From Caenorhabditis elegans (taxonomy: Eukaryota; Nematoda; Chromadorea; Rhabditida; Rhabditidae), in contig NC_003284.9 in NCBI RefSeq assembly GCF_000002985.6, positions 11,532,001 to 11,596,000 of the forward strand: a stretch of 64,000 nucleotides of DNA. The letters are read 5' to 3'. Shown one piece after another: positions 34,901 to 48,837 of this stretch (positions within the stretch are counted from its first letter, which is position 1; each line of letters opens with the position of its first letter). The position numbers were made by a program, and so were the translations under genes. The notes under the pieces were generated by a model. That model saw only the letters and a program-made list of their open reading frames with translations, ran no database searches and was not told where the DNA came from.

Positions 34901-37313
34901 CCGAATAAATGTCAAGCGTCCATCTTCATATACACCCCGTTTGCAAAAAAAGCTGATAACGGTACGAAATATTCACATTTTTGAGTAAATGGTGAATCTT
35001 TCAGCGTTGCTTTGGGTTACGGATTGTCCTGGTGAAGTTGAAGTGACTGTCAAGAACTGTCGAGGATCTGAGCTAGTTGTTAAAGACTTGTGTTTGATTG
35101 TGGAAGGAGTCAATTTTGAACCGGTTCAAGCTCGTCTTATTCTTCCACCGGAAGATGAAGAAAACCAGTCAGGGTCAACCATTCGGTTATTAGGAGTTCC
35201 ACGGTGTGTAATTTATGTTTCAAAATGTGTTTAAACGTATTTCGTTTTTAGGGAATCGGGAGACTTATTCATTACTGGCTACTCTTGCAATATATTTGGG
35301 CTACACAATGAGTGCCGTTTCTTCTCCAGCAATGGGCAGAAGCCGAACAAGATTCGTGTGAAAGTGTTGCCTAAATTAGCAAGGGTATACTTGGAGTGCT
35401 CACTTCCCCGGGCACCAATTGAAGAGGATAATGATGAGCCGTCAGCTGAAGCTGTTGTGTATTCTGGACAAAACTTTGACCACACCATTACCGTTGTCAA
35501 CAACAGCGATATTCCTGTTAGGTACTGTGGTGTTAAGATATGGCAACCAATTGTTCAAGGAGGTCCGCCACTTATTTGTCTTGACGATCTAGAAACACAT
35601 TCTCAAGAAATTGAAGGTTGTGAGACAACTGACGATCTTTCAAGTTTTACGTTAGAACCAAATGGGTCTAAAGAGCTACAGTTTCATATTTTTGGAATTG
35701 ATCCAACTTCAACAGCTGATGATTTGAGCGACGAAGAAAAAGTTTTGGAAAGTGTCGTACCTCTGGCAACAACCCACGCGATTCCAAATCCGGACTCAGA
35801 ATCTAATGATATGGATTTGATTCCATTCACTGGACGTCTATTAACAGCTGAATTTATTGTTAGATATCATTCTGACATCACAACTGAGGATGGAAACTCG
35901 TTTGAGCGAAAGTGCAAGCTCCCTATCGCCATTTCAATCATTCCTGCTGTAACGGTGTCTGCGTGGCACGTTCTCCCAGGAGATAGCCCATTTTCAAGGT
36001 TTGTCACATTTCTAGATGTTTCGACTGATTAAGATGATTTAAATATTTCAGATACATTGTTGTTGACGTAACCAATAGTACTGAACATGACGCGGAGCTT
36101 GTCTATAGCAACTCGCGAAGAATGTATGTTCTCCCGAAGGAAACTTGTAGAGTGCCCATTTTGTCGCCGTGTTGCTCTGACGTTACTGGTGGAGCTTTTC
36201 ATCAGGCGAAACAACGTGGAAGTCACATGATGCAGAAAATGGAAACTGAAAGACTGCGGTTGATTCTGGAAAACCATGTCTCGAAGCATTTAGATATTCG
36301 TTGGTCTATTCCAGCTCTCAATGTAGGTTTGATGTTAATTTCTTAATAGGAAAAATAAACATTATTTAAATTTAAAACTATGAAATATTAAGTCTCAATA
36401 AAGCAATTAATATTTTCAGCTTGATGGACAAGTACCTGTTGGCTCCCTTCTTTCTTCAGTGTCACTTCTAAAACAACTCGTGCTACCAGCCATTAGCCTT
36501 GATTTCTTTGTTAACGGGAAACAGTACGTAAGCGAGGACGATGTCACAGTTGGAATTGGTCAATTTGTCACCGTTGAAGTATCCATCATTTCTTCGTTAG
36601 CCGGTGAGATCAATAGCCTACATTAATTCTGACGGAAAATTAGTTTCAGCCGAATACAATGGAATTCTATCGTTGGAATGTGAGCAAGAGATTTCACATC
36701 TTCTCGGTTCCAATGATACGAGCAGCTTTATGTTAGTTACCGGTGCGAAGAAGATTCCTTTCACAGTCGACGTAAGTGATGAAAGATGTCCACAGAAATG
36801 AAATCATGCTTGTGGTTTATTTCCAAAAAATTCAAACTACCCGTAATTTTTGAAACTCTACAACTGTTATTAGGCCCTATAATAATAATGGTGTCGACCC
36901 ATTGCGACTCATTGCCACCACTATTTATTTAATCCTGAGTTATTAGGGAGTGATTTGAACGAAAATCTACAATTATAGTCTAAAAAGTCTGTAATCTGTG
37001 AGTAAAATCTGAATGTAAGATTTGCAATAAATGCCAGGTATAGCATTTTAAATGACTTACATGCATAAAAATAACTGAAATCGTTTGATTTAAAAAATAA
37101 CACAATAGATTTCAAAACCTACTTCATTCCAACCGGAACAATTCATATTTTCAGAAAGAGAACAAACAATCGGCAACATTCAACTTGGCCTTTATTGTCG
37201 AAGGAAGTTTCCGTGTCCGCCCACAAATCACTCCGGCTCCCGGTCAAAATGCTCTTCTCGCCGAGGACATGTTTGCCACTCCTGTCGCATTTAGCGTTTC
37301 TACTAAATTTTGA
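31988..37313 (+). CDS. trpp-9: TRAPPII subunit TRAPPC9/NIBP/Trs120
   Basis: Seventeen exons join in frame: 31988-32050, 32124-32273, 32395-32598, 32643-32792, 33152-33231, 33277-33413, 33464-33893, 33942-34325, 34373-34538, 34639-34805, 34852-34961, 35005-35203, 35252-35998, 36052-36322, 36420-36603, 36650-36771 and 37155-37313. The product is about 1240 aa (human TRAPPC9 is about 1150). Matches to TRAPPC9 run throughout: an N-terminal region with HRRVFAVIGVGF; a TPR-like region (YCLLTGLPQLALEAYEGAI, then DHLWLA, RHLCFLLQVYYPH); and C-terminal Ig-like beta domains. A Ser-rich insert of about 90 residues in exon 7 is nematode-specific. TRAPPC9 helps TRAPPII activate Rab GTPases of the late Golgi and recycling path. 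The ATG lies directly after a 3' splice site. I recall trpp-9 as C35C5.6, next to lev-8. Confidence 0.92.
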
Positions 37314-40300
37314 ATTGTAAAATTACAAATATTTTTTTTTCATATTCCTCTCCAATTGCCTACCACACTTCTGATGTTAGTCAAACAGTTCACTACGTTA
37401 CTGTTAGTTTTTTGTTGCATAAGTGCCATTTTTCACAGACATAATCTGAGTTTCAGTCATGGGTGAATGTTTTGCAATCGCATTTTATCGCTTAATTGTA
37501 CACGGGTTTTAGAGATCAGAAAAATCAAGAGTAATTGTTGAAATTTTCCATTTAGCATTTTAATCGTACCCATCGCATTTTTTATTTTCCACCTCATAAT
37601 TCTAGTCGATCCGACAATAGTGTGTCAGTTTTTTCAAGTTTTAAAAAATATTCTTCCAGTTGTTCGTCTTTCGACTAGTGGTTCTTCACCCGGAACCGTC
37701 CTCCCCAATGCACAGACAATTTTTCATTATGAGAAAATAAAGTTTTTGCGAATGATGTTTTTGGTTAGCACTACGCTTGCTCTTTTTTCGTATTCTGAAG
37801 TAGGGAGAAGCATGAAAGTGCGGACAAAAACGGAGGAGATTGTGGAGAAGTACTTTGGAACAACTCAAGACCGCTTCACAACTCGTAATAGAATAAAACG
37901 TCTCCAACTCTTCTTCCCTTCTTTGCCGCCTTCTTTCCTCCTTCCACGCTTTCCTACTATTCTCGTTTTTCTACAACAAGAAGCTGCGGCTGCAAAATCA
38001 TCCCTCGACCAGTACTCCGTAACCGAATTCGCGGTCCTCTCCAGTTCGGACGTCCGATAAGTTATATTCATTTTGTACGCGTCCCTCGCCTCTCAGTATA
38101 CTTTTGCTTTGAATTTCATCTCAATTCGAGCCTCCGCTGTGCTGGTGACATCCTCCGTTTTCATTTAATAATAGTCATAATTTAATCGTTCGCGAGTCTC
38201 GTTCTCAAGCGCCCTAGAGGCATCCAAAGTAATTCTGCAAAATTGGTTTGAGAAGCTAACTCCATCATCATTTTCGTTTATTCTGTTTCAAATACAATTG
38301 TGAACATTCGCTGGTTCACAAACTTGTGTGTTTTTTTTCAATTAATGAATTACTTTTTCCAATTGAAGTCAGCAAACTAACATTAATTATTTTTCAAATA
38401 TGGAACATAACTAACTATGAATTTTAGCACTAATTTTTGATACAATAAGAATGGAATTATTTTGATTTCTTGATATTTCGTGGTTTCATATCTCCATTTA
38501 GTGAAAAAGATCAACACAATTTGTTATTAACATTGTCACCCAATTTTATCAGAAACTGAACAAAGCACTACTAAATTAGTTAATTTAATGTTTTTCAAAA
38601 ATCAAATGAAATATCTGAATATCAAAGTTTTTGCAATGCAGTTTGAAGGTGAAAATTCAAACAACAGTATTTTTGCTTTCACTTTCCCATTTCAAAATTT
38701 TTATTATTTTTTCTTTAAATTTTCCCCGGAATATATATTCTTTCTTGTTAGTTTTTATCATCGTCCGTGCTTCCTTCCTCTTGCCATGTCTAGTGTCATG
38801 TTTCATCCTCTTTTCCGTCCGGTCTCCCTTCTTCATCCTATTCGGACCCTTATTGTTATATAGCTCACCATTTTTTCCCTATTTTCACTTCACAGCGCCC
38901 TCTCTTCCACCATAATACCACAAAAATTGAAGTAACATAACTTCTTTGTTTCTCTCACACTTCCGCTCGCCGCTTTCAGTATTTTCCGTCATTCTTTTGA
39001 TGGATTCTTCGGAATCCAACCCTTGTATGAAAACGAACAAAAACACATTTTGATGATGATGATTTTGGCGTGCTCATAGAAGCGTAAAACTACCATAGAT
39101 TCGTGCAATTGAGCCGAAACTACTACGGAGCACCGATTGGCTCTTATAATATGCACCGATAGTCGGAGGGAGCTTGACAAAACATACTTCGGCAAGAGAG
39201 TCTTCTTCACTCGCAAAATAATGATAATTCGCTGTAATTGCCGTACATGAGCAATTCCACGGCATTTTTGTTATAGTGAACGGATGAGACCAATAACAAA
39301 AATAATTACATACTTGTTAATTGTTAATAAAAAATTACAAGCTGAATATCAACATAATTTTTGGTTAAAAAATTAATGATTGCTACTGTGACCTAAAATA
39401 TTAAATTCTGCCAGCAAGGTTTTCAAAACAAAAAAATCAACGTTTCAAATAATTTCGATTACTTGATTTTCTGAATCTCGAGTTTAAATTTATAAAGTTA
39501 AAAAGAAATTTCAACTTATTTTTTGAATGTCCACGAAAATTAATTAATTTTTTCAATTTTGTTTTCATTCACGGAATCTTCCATACAATTCGTCCAGAAA
39601 ACGGCCGAATGCTGAAAGAATTCATCATCAAATTTCAATGATGTTTTCTTATTCGACATCTAGTGAAAGCATTTACCAGATGCTCAAAGCGCAATTGCTC
39701 CTTCAATCATGAAATCGTAGTCTCTCAGAAACTCGGCGAAACTTTTCTTTTCTTCAATCCTACTACTTCTTTTTGTAGTATCCCAAAGAAGAGCGAGCGT
39801 TGGATTGTGTTCCGTAGAAGCGAGTGATGGGTCATGGGGCCGCGCGTATTCTCGGACACATCAATTTATGCGCCTCCCGAAACTTTTGGCGCACTATTCC
39901 ACATTTCATTCCTATTACGGCGGGAAAGGGGGCACTCCTTGGTTCGCGTCGTGGCGGGAATAAGGAAGAAAGAAGAAGAAAAATAGAAGAAAAAGAAGTG
40001 CGAAACGAAAAAGCATGGCGGCGACCCCCAGGCCTTCTTCTCTCTTCTTCTATTTTTCTTGTTCTTCGCCTCCTTCGTCTTCTTTTTCTTTTCCTTCTCC
40101 TCGTTCTCTTTCGATTTTTGTGGTCCCTATATGCTTTACTTTTGTGGTCATCATGCTGTCCGACCGGTTCATAACGGCATCTCTGTTCCTGAAAAGTTCG
40201 ATTTTGTCTGTTTAAACCAATAAATCTTACCCAAGCTAGATATTAATTTAACTTTCACGAACTTCATGTGAAGACTTGTTGTGACTTCCTCTTTTTTATA

Positions 40301-43300
40301 ACTTTGTTATAAAACACGTTTTCCAAAAAAAAAACTACTTGTTTGAGCAAAGACACCTTGTTTAGATGCTAAATGTAGTTAATACAAATTAAAGATGCAA
40401 AGAAATTTATAAGCAATCATTTTTCATTAAAAACTTGACATATTGAATGTCTGTTTTATCTATCATTTCTTGATGAATAGTTCGTTTTGTTCAATAAATA
40501 TATCAGTTTCAGATCAAAACGCGGCACAATACAGGAGTCGGTTAGCTGATCACTTTGCCATGTAATGGCGCGGTTAGACTACGCATATGCAAGGTAAGAA
40601 CACGGATTTAGAATCCACTTAGCATTGTTTTTGCTATCCTCCGGAAGTTAATTAGGAATAAGAAACAGAAAAATGTGATGTTTCACCGTTTGAAGATAGA
40701 AATCGAAATCAAAGAAGCAATTGGCGTCGAACGACCTTCCGTCGTTACATCGTTTCATCCAGAGGACCGGCGGGTTCCGGTTCGTCTCACATCACTTTGA
40801 ATTTTTTTTCTTCGGTTTTCATTCGTTTTCATAGGCTCTGCTCAAGACGTACGCCCTTTTTTGTCTACCACGAATCTGATATGTTCTTGATGTAGGTCTG
40901 AATGTCCTCGATTTACTTGCGTCGATATGGGCGGAGCCTGGAGCCATGGCGAGAGCAACAAAAACTCGGGTGGTTCACAAAATAGCAAGATTGGAACACG
41001 TGCAAAACGGCGAGCTCTCCCGTGGTGTGCTCGAAAGCTTCACTTCTTTTCTATCACGTTGAGTGCGAGTGTCTCAAACACAAGATGCTTCGGAGGTGTC
41101 GTCGCATCGTTTTTGGCATGGGTACCCCTGTTTTCGAGCCAACAACGGCTTTTTGTCCCCTACATTTCGTTTCATTTTGATACAAAGCAACTTCACTCTT
41201 TATCTCACTCTTGACGTTCAAAGTTGGCCTAAAATTTTTGCAGTTTTTCGGAGCAAATATCTATAGAAGATATACTTTTAGCATGTAGAAATAGGTTCAG
41301 TCTCTTGTTTTCAAGATTGCAGCAAATTTTGATAGCCTCTTCAATGTTTCAGATGTTAATTTGTTCTTTTTTTTTCTTTGCCAATTCATTGTCTTTTTAT
41401 CAAATTTAACGGGTATCTGTTTCACATCGCTGATCAAAACAGTTTTTCAACGATTTTAAAAAAAAATCAAATACATGTAAGAACATTCACTCTCGGCTTA
41501 TTTTTTCTTTAAAATGTTTAAGAAAATTTACTGGGTTATTAGTTTTCGTCGAGACAGGGAAAACATGTGAAACCTCTGTTACATGATATATTGAGCGTTG
41601 TTTTTAAAGTTAGTGTTGTACTTGACAAGGTACAAAGCATGTCACTGCGAAGGATGATATGATTGGACATGTCAAACTTCATGTTGTTTTTGCACAGATG
41701 TTTTTTGCTGTAGCAGTTGGCATAGTTTAAAACAACGAACTATTTCAGCATTTTAAAAATTAAGATGACATCAATTATTTAACTACTCATTTTTCCGGCC
41801 AGGGTTTTGACTGTAAAAAAAAAGAGAAATAGCTGAATTCCGTGCACTTTTACGTAATTTGAATTGAAAAAATATTGTAAACTTGAATTACAAAAAAAAA
41901 ATTAATTTTCACTCGCATCAAGGAAAAATGTATCTCAAAGTTCAAGCAAATAGTTTTGGTATACAAAAATAAATCTATTATTTTCAATATGACTTTGTAA
42001 ACAATTTTAATTTAACAACTTTTATAAAACAATTTTTTCTTTAACATAAAATCTTGAAAACTGTCATTGCTCCTTGACAGTGTCATTTAGTGGTTCTGAC
42101 CAATATATGCTACCTACTTTAACGAATGAAAATGTTTATATTTATCAGTATTAAAAAATTGAATAACTCTGAAAGAATGCAGTGCGTTAGAAATCAAGCT
42201 CAGTAGTAGACATTTATATGTTCGACTGATTCAACTTGTCTCCGAGCTCCATTCATTTTATCTTCCCATTCTTCTTGATGTCGCCTCATCGGCCAATCAC
42301 CCACAGGTCGATCATACGGATCGACATTCTTTTTGTCTTTTTACCGCTTCTTCCTCGACTTCTCTTCCAATTCACACTGATTTACACACTCACTCCCTCT
42401 CTGTCCTCCCTCGCACAATTGTGCTCCCACCTTGCTCGTCCGTGGAGATTTTTCGGCTCCAGGGAGATATATAGTGGACACTGAGAGAAATATAGAGAAT
42501 CGCTTTTTTTGTTATACAACTGACTGAATGACTGACTGACTTCTGATTTGTATTTCGTTTTCTTTTTTCCTGTTTCGTTTTAAATCGGTTAGTGGCTCCT
42601 GCTCTCGTTAGTGAGAATACGTCGAACTCAGAAAAAACAACAAGGTACCTTCGTCCACTTAACTTTTTTTTACAAAGAGGAGCAGTTTGAAGCTATTTGT
42701 ATCTTCTGTGTTCTTGTTTTTGCTCTCTCATGAGTTATATTTTGCTTCTACTTTACAATTTCATTTTCACAGCTTCTCAGATCTCAGCTTTCCTGGCAAT
42801 CACATTTCACTAATGAGTCTTGCGGTCGAGTAGGACACAGAACGATAAAGTATCAGGTTACTTAAATCCGTTGTTCCTGGAACCTCCGTCATCGATCCGG
42901 CTTAACATCGGGAAAACTGCGGGTGTGGATTCTTTGACTGCTTAGTACTAAATTACCAAATTCTTAGTTGTTCGACTGTTGACATCCGGCAGTCCAAGAC
43001 AACGATTCTCTCATGCCGTTTTTTATCATTAGAACTTTGTCGGATTTGATTTCATATCTCATCGCATTTGTTTGCTTTCAACTGTTTTCATTTTATTTGC
43101 ACAGTGACACTAGCAACAAGATTACAAATTTCCGATGATTCTCGATTAGAGTTATCCGTTAAGTTTAGATTTTATGCAAGACTTAGATCGGTGCATGTAT
43201 ATTTTTGTTTAAAAAATGTATTTCATATCGTGAAACTAAGCTGATTATTTCAATTTTAGTGACATTCTTACTTCAATTTTTGTAAGTAAAAACACCGCTC

Positions 43301-44255
43301 TTCTTTTTGACTCAAACTGTAAGAAATCTAAAATAAAAAAATCGAAAAAAGGTCCTCTCATCTTCACTACAATTATTATATGTATGAAATTTTAGCAGAA
43401 ACATACCACGCCAAATTTTTTGTCAACTGGGATTTTTGAGCGTCAATTCTATTAGAACTTCTTTTTAGTAGCACACATTTTCGTTGCTTTGTTTGCAGAT
43501 TTGTGACTAAGTTTTTAATAACAGCTGCATGTCGAAATTTGTTTATTTAAGATTTTCTATCTGCAAAACTGAACTAAACAAAACATTGTTAGTGTCTGAA
43601 AATAATGTACACGTCCATCTCCTCCTTCGTGTCAAAATAATTTATTTTTTCTTCCTCGGCATCTCCTTAGAGGTTCTTTCGTGGTCATTCTTTGGCACCA
43701 GTTGGAAGTGTGTCGGTGTCGTTTATTCTCCCATTCAGTGCTATGAGGTCCCTCTTCTGTTCTCTCTATTTCCGATGGCGTTTCTCGTCGCATTTTCTCT
43801 TCCGAATTTTTCCATAATTAGTTTCTGACGCCTTACGCGTCCTTTTAAAACTGAACTGAACATCTGCCAGCGCTTTTTTTGCACTTGGCCCAACACTTTT
43901 TACTGAACTTTTTGTTTGGGACGGGCGGAACACGTCACTCAAGCTGTTCCAACCAGGTGCGGATCATAAATTTTGGTTTTCTGTCAGAAATTCCAAATAC
44001 GAATTGTTATTATTGGAGTATTAATAAATTATCGTCATTGGAAAAAAAAACGTTTTAACCGAAGAGTTTGTATTTTACTTTTTCATCATTTGAACTATTT
44101 GACAAAAATTACATAAAGTATTCGTAACTTTATTCTTTCAAAATTAATATACTGAGTCTGTCGGTAGAGGGAAATCAGTATATATTAATTCTGAATGATC
44201 TTACAATTACTCTCATTACATGTTCATTTCACACAACTTTTATTCCAGATCGGAT
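37314..44255. other. 6.9 kb gene-free interval upstream of frm-3
   Basis: No coding gene is supportable. It begins with the trpp-9 3' UTR. GC-richer islands stand out from the AT-rich DNA: about 37650-38250, 39780-40200 (TTTGGCGC, GGCGGGAA, GCCGCGCG), 40520-41200, 42230-42650 and 43650-43980. These probably mark promoters, untranslated first exons or enhancers of frm-3. A candidate non-coding exon ends at about 42644 (AACAACAAG before GTACCT). The protein start of frm-3 lies just after TTATTCCAG ending at 44248. Confidence 0.5.
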
Positions 44256-47200
44256 ATGTCAAATATTCCACGTGGGGTGGGTGCACCCCCACCCCCCGGT
44301 ATGAACTCATCAAAACGGGGCCGATTGGTGTGCATCAAAGTTCGTATGCTTGATGATACTGTAGCGGTGTTTCATCTTGGGGTAATTTGTTTTTTTTTCT
44401 GCGTTGTCAGTTTTCATGGAACATATGTTTTCTTATTACAGCACAAAGCAATAGGCCAAACGTTGTTGGATGAAGTGTGCCGACATTTGAATCTATTGGA
44501 ATGCGACTATTTTGGGTTGTCGTTCATCGATATTAATGGAAATCATGTAAGTTTTTCAAAATTATAATTTTCATAATTTTTATGGCTCAAATAGTTCATA
44601 TATTTTAGTGTTGGCTTGATCGTGAGAAAACAATATTACGGCAAATCACAAACGGGTCTACTGACGCCAAATTTTATTTCGTCGTCAAATTTTACACGCC
44701 GAATCCAATCGACTTGGAAGAGGAATACACCAGGTGAGCAACTTCTCGCACTTGTCAGTCTTCTCCCGGCATCTCATTTCTCAACTTCTCACTTTTTGTG
44801 AATATTGCCCCGCATTTTTCAAAAGCACGTCACATATAGTGAAATGACAAATGACAAATGCAAATTCGTAAGAGTCGGGTGTGGCTTCTGGGGGAGAAGA
44901 GCTTCCCCCGACGTGTGCATGTGTGTATGTCACGGACGGCAGAGACGAGAGGAGCTACTCCCCGAACAAAAAATTGCGACGAGCAGAAGTGGGGGGGGGG
45001 GGGGGAGATGGAGATGGGAAAGCAATGGTGGTGGCGGCGGCGGCATAGAACTAGGGGGGACCCGGTTGAAAAATGACAGCTGACATGTATTCGACTTGGG
45101 TTGAAAACCGGCAATGACCAATTTCAAGTAGTTTTGAGTAGAAATTTAGCAGATTGGGAAGTTATATTCCAACAGTACGGTGGTTTTGAAAACAAAATAG
45201 TAATTTAATCAGATGCACATAATCTTTCATGTTTGCAAAATAATGAGAAACAAACCTTTCGTAGCAGCATTGAACAAAAACTTCGACGACGCTTTTCGAA
45301 GTTCCATGACTGTTCTGATGCTCCAATATTTCTTTCAAAATATAATTTGTGCAACGTTTATTTAAATATATTTAAACGCAGTATAGATTTACCATTTTTG
45401 AATTATACCTTTTTTCTATTCTTAAATCCCTAAAAACCATCATTATCTGTATTTTTTTTAACTTGAAATATTTTTCGATATCGCGGGGTAGCGAGGTATA
45501 AACACAACAAGCGATTAAAAAAAAGTAACTCAAAAATTATAAAACACCGTAATAAATTTCTTAAGCCGACGCAGACAAGTATCTCCAGTGCAGTGTTAAA
45601 AACTACTGCGCATTATTTTTTTTCTTCATCATGAAATTTTGCAGGTATCTGTTCACAATGCAAATAAAACGGGATCTAGCTCTTGGAGAGTTGCACTGCA
45701 GTGATAACACCGCTTCATTGTTATCAGCGTATCTTGTTCAGGTACAGCAAAGAGATATGAACAGCTCGTTACAAATAAAACTCAATTACAGTCGGAATGC
45801 GGAGATTTTTCATCAGAAGACTACCCCGATGCCACTTACCTGTCACATACTCGATTTGTACCAAATCAGACGCTAGAATTTCAGAAGAAAGTTATGGATA
45901 ACCATCGAAATTTCATGTGAGGTTATCGGCTTGGGTGTTCAACATATGACTTTTTTCAGAGGGATGACGCCTGGTGAAAGTGACTTGGCAATGCTGGAAG
46001 TGGCACGAAGATGTGATTTCTACGGTGTCAAGCTACACGCTGCGAAGGATATTGATGGAAATGATGCGGCTCTATCTGTAATGCATTTGGGTATCAAGGT
46101 GTTTCGACAGCTACAACTGGATACAACGTTTTCATGGGCACGAATAAGAAAACTAAGTTTCAAAAGAAAGAAACTACTTGTGAAACTGCATCCAGATAGC
46201 TACGTGAGTCAAAAACATGTATTTTTTCAAAAACTATTCTGTTAATGTTTCAGCAATATCTGAAAGAAACTGTTGAGTTTTCTTTCGAAACGCGGGATGA
46301 ATGCAAGAACTTTTGGAAAAAATGCGTTGAACATCACGCATTTTTCCGTTGTGTTCAAGCCGAGGAACCGAAAAAAGAAACACGATTTTTCATAAGCAAA
46401 GGATCGTCGTTCAGGTAGTTCTTTACTTTTAATTTAATACCAATACATTGAAATTCAAGGTATCACGGCCGAACTCAGAAACAGTTAATTGACTATGTTA
46501 GAGAACATCATAAAAGGAGAGAACCATTTACAAGGTATGTATTACAATCAGATAAATTAATTTACTTAAAAATGATGTAGGGATTATAGTAGACTGATAT
46601 TAATTATACTTGATTTAAGGCCTCTTCGGTCAGCAGCATCAACACGAAAAGGAACGTATTCATCTACATATGGCCTGGTGACAGATCGCCCAACAAAGCA
46701 TCGAAATGGATCAGTCTACGAACCAAATCAGACGGACCCGTACAACAAACATCAAAACACCCATTCCTCAATGCCCCATATTGCGCATATCTCTTCCCAG
46801 CCTGCTGATCACTCTTTCTCAGGTACTTTAGACGCTCGTGTCGGTAAATCGGTGACACGTGATCCCTCTACCTCAGTTACCCAACACCGTCTTCGGCAAC
46901 TAAAACGCAGCGAGCGGTGTATTTCTGATGTTGATACGGTCGAAAGGCCCCAACGTTCTTCTTGTAGACCTGTTTCTCATGCAATTAATATTTCTTCTAC
47001 CTCCTCCAAAGAGCAGCCCGATTTGTCGGTTTCTCTTCCTAATGTTCTTAGTGATGATTTACAAATGGTGTGTAAGGAAATTGAAATTGAGCAAAATGAT
47101 CCCCCTAAGTCAGTTTCTGGTGATAATTTTCAACAAAGAAGATCAAGCCGCGACTATGATAATGTTAGTGAAGATTCATATCGACTTTCCGATCATGAGA

Positions 47201-48837
47201 GAAGTACGAGATCCGAAGTTGGAGTGGGCTCCAAGTTCGCAGCCGCAACTATTTTCAATTCAACATTTGTTGCAAGAAAACCAGGTAGCAATGTCGTGAA
47301 AAGAGTTGTTGCTCATACCAAAAGTACTCCAAACTCAACGGATGATGAGGAAGGAGCACTGAAGTCTGCGTCCGAATATCAAACTTTCCGTCATATCAAA
47401 GAATACCCATTTGCACGAAATGCGAACATAGTTCCAATTGAAATAGATGGACCAAATGTTGATTTATCTGCACGAAGATCACCTGCAGCTACAACTACAA
47501 CAACGAGAACATATGCAAACACGACAACTACGGTAACGACAACTTCAAAGGTTCTTACAAGTTCTGGAGCAGTTTTGATGAAGCCGAAAGTTATATCTAA
47601 TGATCATGAACCGTCATCTGGAACTCATTCATCGAGAGTTTCGCCCGAATCAGGAACTTATGGCGCACTTGGCCCTCTTCCCGGTAGAGTTATCACAAAA
47701 GAAAACATGATGATAACTCCGGAAGGATTCAAGGAAAAGAAAGCGAAACCTAATCCACCTCCGAAACCATCGTTTCCAGTGCAAGCTGTTCATTCAGAAA
47801 CCGAAGTTGTTCGAGAAATCAAAACAGAACGAGCTTCGAGTCATCCGCTTGTTCACATGCAAGAGGAAATTCCATTTTCTCGAGCTCCATTGAAATTCGA
47901 GGATAAGAAAGAACGAAAATCCTCTCTGTCTCGCCCTGCACTAATTTCTGTTCAAAGTGAAGACAATCCGGATGTTCAAAAATGTCATCTGTTCAACAGT
48001 GACATTCCGTATACTTTGACAATGCGAAATGTTGAAAACACACAGTCACTTCCCTATTCGTCATTTAAAGATGTATCCACTGCTAAAAAACAAGGGTATG
48101 AATCAAATTCACTAAAAAGAGTATCGAAAAGCCCCGAATTCAAACGTCGAAAATCTCTGGATCTTGTTCCAAGGAAACGACTACCGTCGCCTGGCAATTT
48201 TTCTGCTCAAGATCACACTATTTCTCCAACCACGCCGGACAGTGATGTTCTGGAGTATCTGCTAAGAAGAAGAAGTTTACTTGGAGATAAGTCAGTTATC
48301 AAAACGAAATCAAAAAGAACGGATCCGCGCCGCCAAACTCAGCCTGTTCGGTTTGATCTACCACCGTCTCCTTGTTCGCCAACAGCTGGTGGTTCTACTC
48401 CATTCATTTCAATTCTTAACGATGATCTCTTCGATGAGTGCGTGTCCGAATCCAGAAGTCTCCATGAAGACATGGACCGTTTGGACAAAACTACTCCACA
48501 CAATCAATCAATATCTTCATTTATGTCTCAAAAGTCACGGCGCGATTCGGAAGACAGTGATGTAATGCCACCTCCTCCTGAAGAAATATTGAACAAGGCC
48601 ATGATTTCATCGTCTCGTCCAGCCCCTCCACCTCCACCACCAAAATCTTTGGCGGCTGCCGTCAAAGTTGCCGAAATGAAAGCTGCTGCTGCCGGAAAGA
48701 TCTACTACAGTGGAAGCTCGAGAACTGGCAAGATTACCGATTCACCTCCCTTCATCGATGACTCTCCTAAAAACAGCAGCGCATCAGATGCTCCATCCGT
48801 TCCGTCACCTCAAAAGAATTGTTTTTCTGATTTTTAA
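44256..48837 (+). CDS. frm-3: FERM/FA protein FRM-3 (FARP family), short form
   Basis: Nine exons: 44256-44381, 44442-44546, 44609-44733, 45645-45741, 45792-45916, 45960-46203, 46254-46414, 46460-46534 and 46620-48837, giving 1091 aa. Residues 25 to about 350 are a FERM domain very like human FARP1/2: [78 protein letters not shown] and [13 protein letters not shown]. The FERM-adjacent segment follows ([19 protein letters not shown]). The rest (exon 9, over 700 residues) is low-complexity, Ser-rich and charged, ending with APPPPPPK and TAA 48835-48837. A polyadenylation signal lies near 49390. FRM-3 works with LIN-2/CASK at C. elegans GABA synapses. The gene name rests on family match plus recall that frm-3 (H05G16.1) is X-linked. 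Confidence 0.85.
44734..45644 (+). other. frm-3 intron 3 with a G15 tract
   Basis: 911 nt intron. 44860-45075 is unusually G-rich on the plus strand, including fifteen consecutive G at 44991-45005 and a GGT/GGC-rich stretch up to 45062. The rest is AT-rich. Confidence 0.8.
44991..45005 (+). repeat. G15 mononucleotide tract
   Basis: Fifteen consecutive G preceded by T at 44990, inside frm-3 intron 3, followed by further GGG and GGT/GGC runs to 45062. Confidence 0.95.
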
